Made by a program: the position numbers and the translations under genes. A DNA stretch of 64,000 nt from Climacium dendroides (Eukaryota > Streptophyta > Bryopsida > Hypnales > Climaciaceae), in NCBI GenBank assembly GCA_950106755.1, contig OX467082.1, positions 19,406,001 to 19,470,000 on the forward strand, read 5' to 3'. Below, piece after piece: positions 31,666-45,689 of this stretch. The stretch's first letter is position 1. Every line of letters begins with the position of its first letter. The notes beneath the pieces were generated by a model. That model was not told the origin of the DNA. It saw only the letters and a list, made by a program, of their open reading frames with translations, and made no database searches.

Positions 31666-34479
31666 GGTAGGGAATTCTGGAAAGACACAACAGAGAGGAT
31701 ACAGAGAGAGACCCCAGTACGTAACAAATGGCAAATCAATCGCAGCCTCTGATATTTTCTTTAAAATAATATAATACACTCACTAAGAAATCACCAAACA
31801 AATGTTACTCGGAGCTGAAACTCTCTTTCAACAGAAATGGCCCTGCCCGATTACTCAAAGAAGCTCTCAGTGTTTGGTTATTGCCTCATTCTGGAACGAG
31901 CATTGGTGTGAAAGGAGAGCAGCTAGACCTCAAGTAACCGAGATGTCACTAACAGTAAAAGCTCTAAGAAGGTTGGAAACTTGTCACTCACAGCAAAGAA
32001 ACTCGTAGGAAAGAGGGCTTGCAACTGAGCCTGGACAGCCCCGTTTCATGAATCTGCAAATGCGTCTCTCATCAAATACCAGAAAATGCAAGCAGAAGAG
32101 AAACTACACTCACTTGAGGTGGGCGATTTTTAGCAAACATTATCCCTTCTCAATATGCACCAGCAACCTATCCAAGAGAGAAAAGACAAGATACCGCACT
32201 CCTGCATCCATCCATCTATTCAATTACCTTCTCAGTCCTCTCCATCTCATTCTCAAAGAGCACAGAGAGATGCAAATCGAAATCGCCTACGCATTCAGTA
32301 ACCTCCAAGAAAGACTGCACCCCACATATATGCAATGCATGGTACAGTAAAAATCCCAGAATTCTGTCCCACGCTTGTTAACAGTTTCAATAACGGCGTC
32401 CCAGGGGTCGTCAGGAAGAGCCAAACATTATGGAAAAAGCCTCCACCATCACCAAATACGCAGCAGCAAATGATGATATATCCAGCCAAGAAACCAACTT
32501 GCAAAGAGGATTATTGAAAGCTGGTAGGAATGCTCCACCACAGCTGCATGTGAGACTCTGGTGGAGCAACAGAGATGGGGTCACGGGAGAGGGAAGGCGG
32601 CGTTACGTTGATGGGAAGGAAGGGAAAGGGAAGGGGGTCAATGGCGGGCCAAACAGTTCCATTTGTTTGGGGAGATGGCGACAATGCAAGCTTACAGGGT
32701 CACTGACTGCAATTCCAGAGGAGTGACTGCTGCAGCTAACTAAAGCTAAAGCTTACAATAGCTGCTGCAGGGTAATGATGCCTGCTTTGGGTTCAAGGTT
32801 CTCCTTCGCTGGGAACTCATCCACTTCCTAAGGCAGCTCTTCCATTTCTGTTTTCATTTTGCGTTAACTACTTCAGAGGCTCCAAGAATTTGGCATAGAA
32901 TTTTTATTATGTATGTTTGTGGGCCCCAATGTAATAAAATATCACTTAGTTAACAGCACCTTCTACTCTTTATGATCTCTATTAGTGAATTAAAAGAGCT
33001 TTTGTTGGATGTTGTCGATAGTCATAAGGAGATTTTAGAGTCCTTCAGCTTAGAATGTATTTATGAATTTTGTATGAAAAAACTATGAGTTTCAAAGTGT
33101 TAAGAAATAGGTGTTACCCAAAATCGACCCTATACTTTCATGTATAGAGGGTGTTCATTTTAAACAAAAACAAAGGTGGGACAATTTTGCAAACAAGTCA
33201 ATCACAATGACAATGAGGTGTATGCTTCATTAATTATTGCATGTTAAAATCAATCATGATGCACACTAAGGTAAACCTACCTATGATAGGTAGATTGAGT
33301 AGTTTGTTCTGTTGCCATTAGTAAAAAAAATCAGATTTTTTCCCATACAACGACAATTATGAGAAATGAAGGAAGCAACTGAAATTTTTATTTTTTGGAC
33401 AAAGTATGAATTTGTTATGAATTTCTGAAGTGTACTGCTCATTTGGTCCAAAAGAGTATGTAGACTATCCCAAATCAACAAAAAGTATTTCCATGATGGT
33501 CATCTTACCACTTAAAGCAGTCACAAGATTTCCTAACATGGCTATGGTATGTGTGAAGGAATAAAAAAATAACTTTTTATGATGAGTTTACACTAGAAAG
33601 GTGTAAGTGTCCTATGATAGTCACTAATGACTCCATGACCATCTCTTAAGACATGGATTATAGTTACAAATCAATCTAATGTAGTCCTAACTCCATTTAT
33701 TAAAAAAAGATTGCCACAGGTTGATGTAAGACTATAATAGGTAGTTCCCTAGATGCTTGTCATGAGTGGTTTGTCTTAGGTAAGTTTACCTTATCTACTA
33801 TTCCACATGTCCATCAAATTTCTCCTCCTTTGTAACATTACAATTATATATAGACCATTATTCTACAATAATAAATCATTGGATCATGACTAAAGGATAG
33901 CAATTTCCTCTTTACCTTTCCTATCCCATCCTAAACAATTTGGCATTATCAAATATTCCTTGTCTTAAAATAAATTTGTAATACCTCAACTCAGGCTGAA
34001 AGCACCAATTGTCAACCCCGCCCAATATCAACTACTAGCGATGCAATATTTTCAGCAACCTTGGAATAGACTTCCAACTAAAACTTGAAATTTGTTTTTT
34101 TGGTCTTTTACAATATTGGGACTAATAAAATTATGATACAAAATTATGATACAAGTAGTGAGCAAAAAAATAGGAAGTAGTGCACAAAAAAGTATTTCTT
34201 AGATGATCAGAATTGGAAGACTCTAAACATTAGCTACTAGTAAAGTGCACTTTTTAGCTCCCAAAATTCACAGTAATTTCAATTTTGGTAATAAAATTCT
34301 GAAATTTTTTCTATCCAATATTTCCTATCCTCCTACATAAAAAATTTCCACCACCCCACATTATACACGGTCTGCTTTAAAATTGCTTAACCTGTGAAGG
34401 TTTTTTATTGTGATTTCACCAAAACACTCCAAAACTACCATTTCTAATACAAGTACCAAATTTTAGGGAAAAAAATTTG

Positions 34480-34620
34480 GACACATATAACCATAGGATC
34501 TCATAGTACACTGATTTGAAAAGATGTGAAAAAAATCTCAAAATTTTAGACCATGTAGATTGCAAGATATTAACATTTGAAGTAGCAAAGTTCCTTTTTT
34601 GGCTCTACAAAACCAAGGCA
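34480..34620 (+). repeat. Dispersed repeat with an inverted relative at 43300-43440
   Basis: ATAACCATAGGATCT, TAGACCATGTAGAT and AAGATATTAACATTTGAAGT here correspond, on the opposite strand, to CTAACCATAAGATCT, TAGATCATGTAAT and AAGATATTAGCATTCAAAGT at 43300-43440. Both look like pieces of one old AT-rich retroelement. Open frames are absent. Confidence 0.5.
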
Positions 34621-35175
34621 ACTATACTTCACAAGGTCATATCATTAAAAAAATGTCCAAAATGGTAATGATTCTTTGGATTCATTCTTCATGGCAAGTT
34701 CTCTACATGCTTGAAAAATTTTAGATCATTTGGAATTGTACAATATATAGGAAAAAAATAGTAAGTAGAAAGATGTCAAGAATGATTCAAAATACTAAAT
34801 TATAAAAAATTTATTTATGGAATTGAAAAATGTCAATCTAGACTTAATGTTTTTATTTTTTTCCCAAAATACTTAAAATTGAGTTAAATAAATAAAAAGA
34901 CTTCAAAGTTTATCTTAGAGTAGAAATTCCATAACCACCCGCAAACTAAAACTCCTATAACTTTCATCTCATTAATCCAAATAGAATGATTCAAAAGCTT
35001 CCTATATATATAAAAAACCAATTTCAAATTTGTATTCTTAAAAGAAAAAATTGTTGCTTAGGTTGCCTCTACTTCATTGAAAACCACATATCATACAAGA
35101 ACTTTTGAACCATGTAGTCAAAAGTTATGAAAATTGTTGGGTCGGAAAGATGCTCCTTAGGCACATATTGTGTGG

Positions 35176-35180
<5 letters not shown>

Positions 35181-35207
<27 letters not shown>
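35181..35207. repeat. (AT)n microsatellite
   Basis: An uninterrupted run of AT dinucleotides, about 13 units, in AT-rich DNA. Confidence 0.9.
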
Positions 35208-35212
<5 letters not shown>

Positions 35213-37729
35213 TAGTGAGTTGCCCAAAATTGCTATGTTGTCAAAAAAATGTAGTTTAGGGCTTTAGGGATTAAATGATTGGCTACATGTGCTTCAACCT
35301 TAGTTTAGTTTTCCACTAGAGTAATTTATAGACCACAAATTTATTTTTAGGTATGCTTTAGACTATGGTAGAAAAGTGCACCAATCAAGAATCGTAGGAA
35401 AATGGAGCAATATGATTGAAGCAAATTTTGTTCTTCACCAGATTGGCCAAGACTTGTCCAATGGAGAACTTCAAGCATGGATGAAAAAATGACATGATTG
35501 CCTATGTGGCAACACTTTTGTAAGGAGAGTTCTTTGGAGGTCAAGTTTCTTGACTGGCCTCAACCTTGGACAATAAATGGTCAAGCTCTCATCTTCAAAT
35601 TATCCCATACCCTTTGAGGATTTTTATGATGAACAATGGATTTCAATATAAAAATGACTTCTCTTCCCTCAATTCCTATAAATGTTAATAAAGCTTTCCC
35701 TTCATTTTACCATAAAAATTTGTTTGATGAAGTGCAATTGCATTGGTGAATTAGAATTGAACCTCATGTACTTTAATGATTCCTTCAAACTCAATACACA
35801 ATGGACTAATATGAAAATACTACCACACAAACTTGACAAGTAGGGACATTTTTGATTTTTTTCCAATAAGTGTTATTGAATTTGAGGTTTGGATGCAAAA
35901 GTTATATCTTCTCAAAGTTCATTGTAGCCTCCCAAATATACAAAATATGTCCATGGGAATTGTTGGCTGCTGAACTTCAATTTGTGAAGTTGTTCACAAA
36001 ATTCTTTTGGTTGGTGTTTAGACTACAACTGGTGAAGACTTTGTAAGGCATTATTTTATTGTCTTTCCATTTTGTCCAACATCCCACTAGTCACCTCTAA
36101 GGTAGAAACATCCAAAATCGTCCTTGTACCTAATCCTTGTTCCATAGAGTGCCTTTAAAGTGTCCCTAGAGTTCCATTAATGTGTCTTACACATGTTTAA
36201 ATTTGATTTGCTGACACACTTGAAGGACATATACTGAATTTTGATTTGCTAACAACTGATTTTTGCATAGTTCAGTTTTTGGGGCACCTATAGGACAATT
36301 CCAATGGTCCAGCCAGGCTGCCAACACTTTGAAAAATCATAAAAATTACATACAATGTCCGAAAAATCTTTTTTATTTATTTTAATATTCATGATTTTCA
36401 CTTGCAAATACTAAAAAAATATTATTTTTAGAAAAATATGCCTCCAACTATGCTAAATTGCTTAAAGTAACGATTTTGGATGTTTCTACCTTAATAACCA
36501 TGTCTTGACCAAAACTTCTTGACTCACCAGTGCACATAGTTTAAAGCGGCAGTACAGCCTTGAACAGAATGATCTGACTGAGCTTGATCGCGGCAATTTC
36601 TGCATTGCATTGCATGACTGGGCTGGGTTGAGTGGGTTGTTGCCAGCGGTCCCGTGGCTAAAATCGCTGCAAATTGTGCTCCACCTTCAAATTTCTTAAC
36701 ACTGTCAAACGCACATTGTCCTGTCAGTATCAGTGACAACCTTTTGGTCCTACGTTCGTTTTGCTAAATTTAGCCCCCTTGGAAGGCGAGGCATGGAGCT
36801 CAGCAGGTTGCGGCCTGACACGGCATCATATCCCCAGGAGACCAACCGAATCTGCGAGGCCGTAACTTCCCCCCTGACATGATGCATCATCCGCTGTATC
36901 ATTCCGCTGACAGTGAGCATCATTCACAGCTACGCTACCTGAGTAGTAAACCTGACTGCTTTCACGGAAGTGAAGTTAAGCTTACTGCAACTTCACTTCG
37001 CTGGACTTGAACGAATGAGTGAGTGAGTGAGTGCAGGGCAGCGTTCACAGAACTGGCTAAAATTCACTCTATTCCATTGCTTCTTCAAATTTCCAGTAGC
37101 TAAATGTACATTGGAGAAAATCTTTGAAAAAATATATATTTTAATCAAAACTATAACAAACAATAGAATTTGATAGCCAATTTGCAACTTCCTCCACATT
37201 AAAATTAGCATCTATTTAGTCCATTTTGTGTTATAGTACTCCCAATAATCCTTTACAACTTGCAAAATTCTTTCTTTTTTAATTTGTTTTTAATTAATAC
37301 TACTCACTCTCAAGGTCACCAGTTTGTCTTGAAGGTAGCATGTTGGAGTAAATTCCATAAACTAGTTTTGGGATCACCGGTACAGGGCCTTGACTGCCGG
37401 CCTTCAGCCACGGCAGGCACTGCAGGATAAGCTTCGATCATTCCTCCCTTCCTGGGATGACAGGCCTCACTGCTTTTTGCTCAACTTATTAAGTTCGTTG
37501 CATCTTGAAGGAAAGGAACGGCCACTCATCATTTGCACTACGTTACCCACAATCGGGACGGAGTGGGCGCGTCAGTCATCATTTGGCCTCGGCTGCAATG
37601 AGTTCTCGCTTTCATTGATGATCACGGAGGAAAGGAACAAACTGGAGGCCCGGCAGGGACGGTGAGACGTTGCGGGTCAAAATTCCAAAACAGTGGGTGG
37701 CCACCGTCCTTCAGAACCCTAAGTTCTTA

Positions 37730-37955
37730 TTAACCCTTAAACGCCATGTGACTGTGGAAATCAACCCTTCTGGAACCCTGTGACATCATCTAGTTTAAAA
37801 AAAACAAAAATATTCATTGGGAGTCAAACTAATGTAGAAGATTTTTCCTTTTCATCCCTAATTCTATGGATGAATAGTTGCATTTCTGTCCTACATAGGA
37901 GAATTCCTTGGCATTCATCGGACATTAAACATTCGCTTCGACGTTCAAGGGTTAA
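37730..37955. mobile_element. TTAACCC-family MITE, most intact ends
   Basis: 226 bp with TTAACCCTTAAACG at the left and CGTTCAAGGGTTAA at the right, an inverted repeat of about 14 bp. Orientation is opposite to 27830-28017; internal GTAGAAGATTTTTCC and TTCATCCCTAATTCT match on the other strand. A trinucleotide TTA at both ends is compatible with a Tourist-like duplication but is also part of the repeat. Confidence 0.7.
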
Positions 37956-40383
37956 CCCTTAAAAGAACATTTCATGTCCGAGCTTGGTCAAACTTCATCA
38001 GATTTCTAAATTAAAATGTAGATTAATTTTTTTATTTTGATATTTTCACACACAATAACATATGTCTAAAACTTAATCTCAATTTTTCATAATTAAAAAC
38101 ATCAAATTGAATTGAATATGATTTTTAAAATAAATTTTTGCATAAAATTCATAGTAATTACAAAATGCTTAAAGTAGTATGAAATTTTTAATAGAAATGG
38201 AAATAATATTGGCAAACATCATGGTGTAATTGATGTACTCCTTGAGATTACACCAAGAGAAATTGGATAGAAAAAGTTCAAAAGTGGTGTACTTTGAGCT
38301 TTCAAGATGCTATCTTGAAAGTGCCTCAAAAATTAAAATTTTAATAGTTTTGAAAAAATTCATATGGAGTAAAAAAGTAGAATATTGGAGCTATATTTTC
38401 TTAGTTAATCTAAAAAAACATTTAAAATCAAGAACTATGTGAGAATTCAAGTTTTGACTTTCAAAATGCTCAAGGGGCTAGCATTGTCCTTTAAAAGGTT
38501 GAACCATGAGCGCTTTAATGTCCATACTTTAGATGACAAACTAATAGAGTACTTTTAACCAATTTTTCATTTGAATAACTTTGCATTCATACTAAAACCC
38601 TACCAAGAAAAGTCCCATTCATTTTGCAAGAGGATTATTTCCTGCAATCCTCTCTTAGTGCTTGAAATTCACATAATTGGTGATTATGGATTTTTCATTC
38701 ATTGATCACATATTTCATCCACTTATATTAGGCAATCACCAAAGTGGAGAGAATTTTGAAATAAACGGGTATTCCTCTTCAAGCTTCACCCTCCTCGTCA
38801 ACCTATTTATTTTCAAAATTCCCTTCACCTTGATCATTGTTGTATACCAAAATATTGTTGGACTCTTTACAAAACAACCTTCTTTTACAATCAATTTGAT
38901 GGAAATATGATATGTATATAGCAAATATATATAAAAACAAGCCTTTTATCCATTCTAGCAACAAAAACAACTAAATTAATCTTAAATTCAATTCTTTGAA
39001 TTTATTTTTCTTTCTTTATATATATTCTTCTTTGTAAATATTATACATTTATTGGTTCCGATTGATTTAGAATGAAAAGCCTTTTCTACTATTCCATTAA
39101 TTTCAATTGTTATGAGATGTTGTACAATTACCTTTACTTTGATATTTAAAAAAAAATCAATAGTGAACCTTAAGTAGTACTAAAGAAGGCCCAAGCACCA
39201 TCTGTTCTCTAACATCTTAAAAATGGCCTCAAATAAATGAACACTTCCATGATTCACAATCATTACAACTTTTGAAAAACAACCAATGGAAACCGAGGAA
39301 TTTGTAAAATATTATTAGAGTTCTTAGAAAAAGAAAAAGAAATACTCAAGTTGCATTTCTCTTTAGTTTGCAAAGATTCTCATTAAATTTTCTTGGTCAT
39401 TTGACCTTTGAAGTAATGGAACCACAATTGTTATTTTCCATTACAATTCTTTTTTGGAAACAATTTTTTGGATCATTTTGCACAAGGAATTGAGGCATAT
39501 CAAAGGCCAAGATGTGCAAACGTGATTCAAGAAGAAAGGCACCTAACTCTCACCACATATAAGCTTAAGCTTGTGCATGATCACGCACCCAATAAGCTAT
39601 CTACACCTAATTTTGTTTGTTTTCTAAAACCAATTGCTGCATAAAATATATTCCTACTATTCATGAGTCTATGATTGATTTTAAAAACACCTATTCTCAG
39701 CACTTTAAAAACTTGTAGTTTATTCATAAGGTGTTCAAAATATGCATTGTAAGAGAACCTAGAACCCCCCCTTGACAACCAACAAGGCCCCACAAAAGAT
39801 TTTCAATATAATATTAGAAACCATGTTGAATTGCTTCTCTGTATGGTTTTAGGTGTGGTTGCCTTTAGTTAGCTCAAGAAACAATCCAAGTTCTGTGAGG
39901 CTACGGCCCCCTGCAAATCTGCAATCCCCAGCACAGCACGTCAAGCAAGATACCGGTATTGTAGCCTTTGGGCCGAGGGGCTATTCTTGGATCCCAGACT
40001 CCCAGTACTGTAGGCTTAGTACATATCAAGAAACTCAAGCTACAGCAGGCAGTACGTGACAATGTTGTAAGATCTACCAGTACCGTGGCGGAATGTACAG
40101 TACAGTACAGTCTGTGTAGATTTCAGTTAATCTAACTACATGTCTAAAACGCATCTAAGCTGGGTTCCCATTATTAAATTGTTTTAGTTTGTGCTGAGCC
40201 TTTTGGCAACTGAAAGAGGATTCTAGACTCTCTTATGTTCTATTTTTTGGACAATAGAGTTCATTATAAATTGTGTGCAATGAAGGACCGGGAGTCAGAG
40301 TTTGAGAAAAATAGAGGACGGAACTCCTTGAAGCCCCCCAATTGGGGTGTGATGGAGTTTGGTGTTGTGTTTCTTTTGTACTT

Positions 40384-41124
40384 AGGTAGAACTACCCATT
40401 ACCACACAAATTTGCTATCTAGGTACTTTGAAGAAGCTTTTTGTCAGCTCACATATTTATAAGAGATTGAATTGTTTGAGAGAAGTCAATTGCAAAAAGA
40501 ATGAAGACATTCCGACAAAAATTGAATTTTTTATGATTTTTCAAAGCTGAAATGTTAAACTGTGAGTAAGGTAGAACTACCCATTACCATACAGATTTGC
40601 TATCTAGGTACTTTGGAGAAGCTATTTATGAGCTCTCATATTTTTCAGAGATTGAATTGTTTGAGAGAAGTCAATTGCCAAAAAAATGAAGACATTCTGA
40701 TAAGAATTGAATTTTTTGTGATTTTTCAAAGCTGAAATGTAAAACTGTGAGTAGACCCTTGGTAAAGCATGACCAGACCATTGTTGAAGCGTGGGCTGAT
40801 GTGTCCGCTCCCCAGTGCATTGCCATCATGATCATGAATGAGTAAGATTGTGGTAATAAGATGGGCTAGTGACAGAAATGGGAGGAACGGGTAGGTGGGG
40901 GAATTGGGTAAATGGTGATAATGGGTAGTTCTACCTTATACCCTTGTTGAAGCATGACCAGACCATTGTTGAAGCATGGGCTGATGTGTCAGCTTCCCAA
41001 GTGCATTGTCATCATGGTGAAGAATTAATAAGATTGTAGTAATAGATATGTCAATAACGGAAATGGGAGGCCAACTTGTAGGTGGCAGAATTGGATAATT
41101 GGTGATATTGGGTAGTTCCACTTT
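40384..41124. mobile_element. Outer MITE copy, split at its centre by a second copy of itself
   Basis: The block reads left half (40384-40568), left half (40569-40753), right half (40754-40939), right half (40940-41124). Left halves begin AGGTAGAACTACCCATTACC and right halves end with its inverse (GGGTAGTTCTACCTTA; the outer one decayed to GGGTAGTTCCACTTTA). The parsimonious reading is a MITE of about 370 bp with termini AAGGTAGAACTACCCATTA, invaded near its middle by a sister copy. The two half-units have periods of 185 and 186 bp. Confidence 0.75.
40569..40939. mobile_element. Inner MITE copy inserted in the outer copy
   Basis: Complete element of about 370 bp whose ends are inverted over about 19 bp. 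It is flanked by TA on both sides (GTGAGTA before, TACCC after), so a TA target duplication (mariner/Stowaway type) is possible. At its own centre it reads GTGAGTAGACCCTTGG, the same place where the outer copy is interrupted. Confidence 0.7.
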
Positions 41125-42617
41125 ATTCTTAGTTAAATTTTCCTCTAACACCTCTAGTACAAACTGAGGTTTGTTTTACAATTAACTCTATTATGTGAAT
41201 AAACTATAAAATTTCAAAGTGTTGATCACCCAAAAGCAATCTTACATTTTCAAGGGAGGTACATTTTATGCAATAAACAGATGGGTCAGTTTTAGTAATA
41301 ATTAGACTCAAAATTAGGTGTACTTAGTGTATAGAAATGATGCCTGACTTATCAAAGCTCAAATTTTGGATGTCTTTGTCTTGGTTATTGTAAATGATAA
41401 CCAACTCATTAGTCTTTAAACATCCAGAATTGTCTTTTTTTTTATGCATAGAGGAAAATTGAAAAAAAAGACAAAAAATTACATCCAAATATATGATCTT
41501 GTACTGGACTAGTATGAAGATGTATGGAAATTTAAAAAAACTTTGACTATATAGATTGTGAGATTTAAAAAAACTTTGACTATATAGATTTCCCTCTTAA
41601 CCTTTTTGTTTTAATTTTGAAAAATGATTTTATTCAAAAGCCTAGTAAAAAATTGAAATGAGATAATGCTATGAATACACATTTTGGAAATCATGTGTGG
41701 TTTTCTTTGAAACTGACAATCCTATCACTATATACCCAGAAAATGTTTGTATCTTATGGATATCAATTTAAACAAATTTTTACTGGAAGAAGATTCTAAT
41801 CTTCTAAAGACAGCTACCACTAAGAAAATAGTTGAGGAAGGACCCCCTGTATATTTTTTGCCATCCTCTATTAGCTCAAATTATTTCCTTTATTAATTCT
41901 AGATTGGCTACTGATCAAACTATAACCTAGTCAATACCAATTAAAAACAAACAGTTGCACACATTCCTACAAATAACTTGGAGAAGAGGATCATATCACT
42001 AATTTGGCCCTAAAAAAACAAATTTAAAGTTAAAAATTGGAATCTAAAATCATTAACAAGGATTAAATCAATTGACCAAATGATTTTTTTAAGAAGAGAG
42101 TCTTTTCATCTTGTGCATGACTGTGCTTCCTTTGTATCAATGTAGTGATCATAGACTGAGTTCTTTTTTCACGAGATCTAACTACTTGATTAAAATTCCT
42201 CTCAGTTGAAAAATTCTCAACTTCATAACATTCGGTCCCCTTTAGGGAGGTTAGGCAGCCTCCCTGGAGGCATCATCCACAAAATTCATTCAGCATCATT
42301 ACTCTAAGCTACAGTACAGGATTGTGTGGCAGTAAATTTATGGTGTGCTCCGCTAATTCTAGGACTAAACATACAAATCAATATGATTTGTAAAGAAAGT
42401 TTTTTTTGCCTAAAATCCTAAGCTAGAATCCATTGAGTAGCATATCAATGCAATCTACCATATGGCCATCACAATAACTTACTTTCAATTTTCAAATGTC
42501 GAGAGAAGCTCTTTATATACTTGTGGGGTTGTAGGAAGTAGAAATATCTATGTGAGATATAAATTAGAATTTGTAGTTTCTCAACCACTTGTAGTTAAAA
42601 TCAAAAGTAGGAATTGT

Positions 42618-42973
42618 GATTGAAGTAGAATTTCAGACCTCATTTAGGCATAGTATATTAACTTTTAAGAAAAAAATTGAAGTATGAAAAGTTGGTAAAT
42701 TGAAATCATTTTCATCTCCAAAAATTTGTTTGAGATTTTGATCCTCCAATAAAAAGTTATGGACAACTTTTAGAGAGGATGTTTGAAAATGTAAAATTAA
42801 AAAAAAAATTCCCTTCCAACACCTCTCTGAAATTTGTCTATAATTTTTTATTGGAGGATCTAATTTAATTTTTGGAGATAAAACTTAACTTCATTTTCCA
42901 ACCTTTTTTAGTTCAAAGTTTTTTGAATTTTTTTTATACTATGTCTAAATGAGGTATGAAATTTTGCTTTAAT
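42618..42973. repeat. Long imperfect inverted repeat (fold-back)
   Basis: Left arm about 42618-42783 and right arm about 42816-42973 pair over roughly 160 bp with a loop of about 30 bases. Paired blocks, outside in: TTTCAGACCTCATTTAGG with CTAAATGAGGTATGAAA; CATAGTATA with TATACTATG; GATCCTCCAATAAAAA with TTTTTATTGGAGGATC; AGAGAGG with CCTCTCT. It could be a fold-back MITE or a source of small RNAs. Confidence 0.75.
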
Positions 42974-43723
42974 TTGACTATACTACGGGGGACAAAATGG
43001 ATTTTGGGCAGGCTCCTATGATATTGATTTTTATTGAAACTTTTTGAAACTTTCTCATAAGATAGAAAAACTTAAGAGCTTTTTGGGAATATAATTTTAT
43101 TTCAATCGGTGCCCGGGAGCAAAGGTTATGCCACAATAACCTCAAAATGGGGGAGACCGGGCAAACAAAAAAAATCCACAAAAAATTGAAATAATTTTTT
43201 AATATTTTTTTGATTGTAGGTTATATTTTTTTGTAAACGGGAAGCTTTGATTCATTCCATTTGGATTAGAGATGTGAAAGTTATGGAACTTCTTGTTTTG
43301 CAAGCAATCATAGCGACTTCTTGAAAGAAATTTTTTTCTTTCACTTTGAATGCTAATATCTTTCAATATATATGGTTAGAAATCACAAAAATAATTATTA
43401 CATGATCTAAGACAAGTGTAGAACAAGATCTTATGGTTAGATTCTTAAGAATATTTTAAATTTTTTATTTTGTAGGTGATTGTAGTAGAAGTAGTTTTGA
43501 GTGGTTTTGGCAAAAAAATGGTCATGGGACTTTAGGGGTTAAAACTTATATTTTGTGCACTATTTGAATTAAAAGTATTTGAGTTTTTATTACCCCGAGT
43601 GTACAAATTTTGTGCACTATTTGAATTGTTAGTATTTGATTTTTTTAGTACCTAAGTTTGTAGTCATGACCCTACAACTGAGTAGAACTCTAACAAATAT
43701 CGACATGTGGATAATTAGCTACT

Positions 43724-43790
43724 AATGGTGCCGAATATTCCACATCATTTCATCCAGCGGATGAAGTGGTGTGGAATATTTGGCACCATT
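43724..43790. repeat. 67-nt hairpin with 32-bp arms and a 3-base loop
   Basis: AATGGTGCCGAATATTCCAC... at 43724-43755 pairs with 43759-43790 (...GTGGAATATTTGGCACCATT), with loop AGC. Only about three or four of 32 positions mismatch. The tiny loop is not typical of a plant microRNA precursor, so an inverted duplication or small palindromic element is the simpler reading. Confidence 0.75.
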
Positions 43791-45689
43791 TTGTTGGGGA
43801 AGGCAGTCCTTCTCTTTGCTACTGAATGTTATGTTCTGTTTAAAATTTTGAAAAGCTTTTCTATTTTCTAAAAATAAAAATACTTTTCTTGGATTTTTTT
43901 TTTTCATTTTTTTCTGCATAACATTTAGAAGATATATTTTTTTCACACTTGAATTTTTTGGTAATGCATCATTTTCATTATACTAATTTTTCATTTTTTT
44001 CTTAATATCAAAAAATTATTTCCAAAAGTTCAGAATATTCCCAATATGGCATCAAAACAGAAAATAAATTCAAGATTGACTGGATGTTTCTTGCAATCAG
44101 CCACATTTACATGCATACACATCTCTCTGTGGATAATCCAGCAAAATTCGAAGATGGTCCAAAGTGTGTTAAATTTGAAGACCAGTAAGGTAGTATGCTC
44201 TAAAAGCGACCATTTTTCAACTGTGTGCGCTTGGTTTCATTTGTTTTGTATTTTATTTTGTTGCTTGCCCCTCCCATGCTGCTTGTGGCTGGGCTCTTGT
44301 TATTTCTTCTTCTTGCAGTAAATGAATCTTTACTTGTGTAAAAAGAAAAGCGACTATTTAAGGTTTGGTTCGCCTTTTCCATAGGTTTTTGTGGACAAGA
44401 GTATTTTTATATCATTTGTCAGATAAAGACAAATAGACATGGAACCTAATACAAGTGGTTTTGTATTTTTCCAAGCATTTTTGAATTACTTATAGATTTT
44501 CAAAGATTAAGGACATAGGTAGGTGACTTTCTAGAATTATTCTTTGTTTCTAAAGTTCTTTTGAGAATCATTCATTGGATACTTTTTTTGTCCTCATTGT
44601 CCTTTGTAGATTAAAAAAATAAGTTACTTTGGGGCATCCACCCCCCTTTAGAATAGCCTCTAAATGAATACCATAGTAGTTAAGTAGCTTTAGCATTTTT
44701 ATTTGTCTACATAATTAAATTTCTACATCATCGTTTATGAGTGTTGGCTAATTATGTGATGTTGTGAAATACTTTATTTCAATTGGAGCTCAAAACAACT
44801 ACATGTTTATGGAATCTACTATTGTCATAATTTTAGTGAGGTTAGATCATCAAGCAAGTGAGGGATTATTTGGATGAAAGCATTTCATCAATCTTATTGG
44901 ATAATTTTGGATAATTTTATCAATCCTTGGATAATGCATTGGAAATAAGTAACTAGCTTGAGTTCACATAAAAGTGTTGAAAATATTATGGCTATGCATT
45001 TACTGTACTCCTAGGTCAATTTCAACACTTTTTTGTCAAAATGGTTCAATTTTGGATTTTATATTGTATGAAATTTTATACTACATTCCTCAAATTATTA
45101 AAAGAAACCAAGGTAATTAGAAAAAATACTTGTACTAGTTTTTGCATATGTTGAATGTTGATTTGTCGTTTGGCCATAACTTTTGCATTATAGTTCCAAA
45201 TGACTTAAGTTTCATAAGTAAGATACTCACCACTATTATGCACTTGCACTATTTTTTTTTTACTATTTTTCAAAAAATCTATTATCTAAAATAAACCCCA
45301 ATCAAAAATCACACTTGCCATTTAGGATTTTAATGCCATTCCTAGCCCCCCATAATAAATCTAGAGTTGAAATTTGGAAGCAGTCATCTTCGAATAGATC
45401 AACAATTATTGTATGAAGATATTCTAAAAAATAGTTTATTATAAGTTGCATGGAAGCCAACAAGTTGAGTTTATTTCTAAATGCATTTTGAACATGGAAA
45501 AAATTATTTTGGTGCTCATGACATCTCAATCTATAGAATTGTTACAAATGGCCAATTTTTATTTTATTTCAAAAATATCTTCCTATTTTTTCACAAATAC
45601 AAAAGTTGAGGTATTTAGATTTTTTTATTTTATCTTATTTTTTTTATTTGATAGATTTTGTCCTTTTTGTTCTTGTTGTCACAGTACAA

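Noticed and set aside
43724..43790. MicroRNA precursor
   Set aside because: A 3-base loop and almost full pairing are atypical for plant microRNA precursors; no expression data. Reported only as a hairpin.
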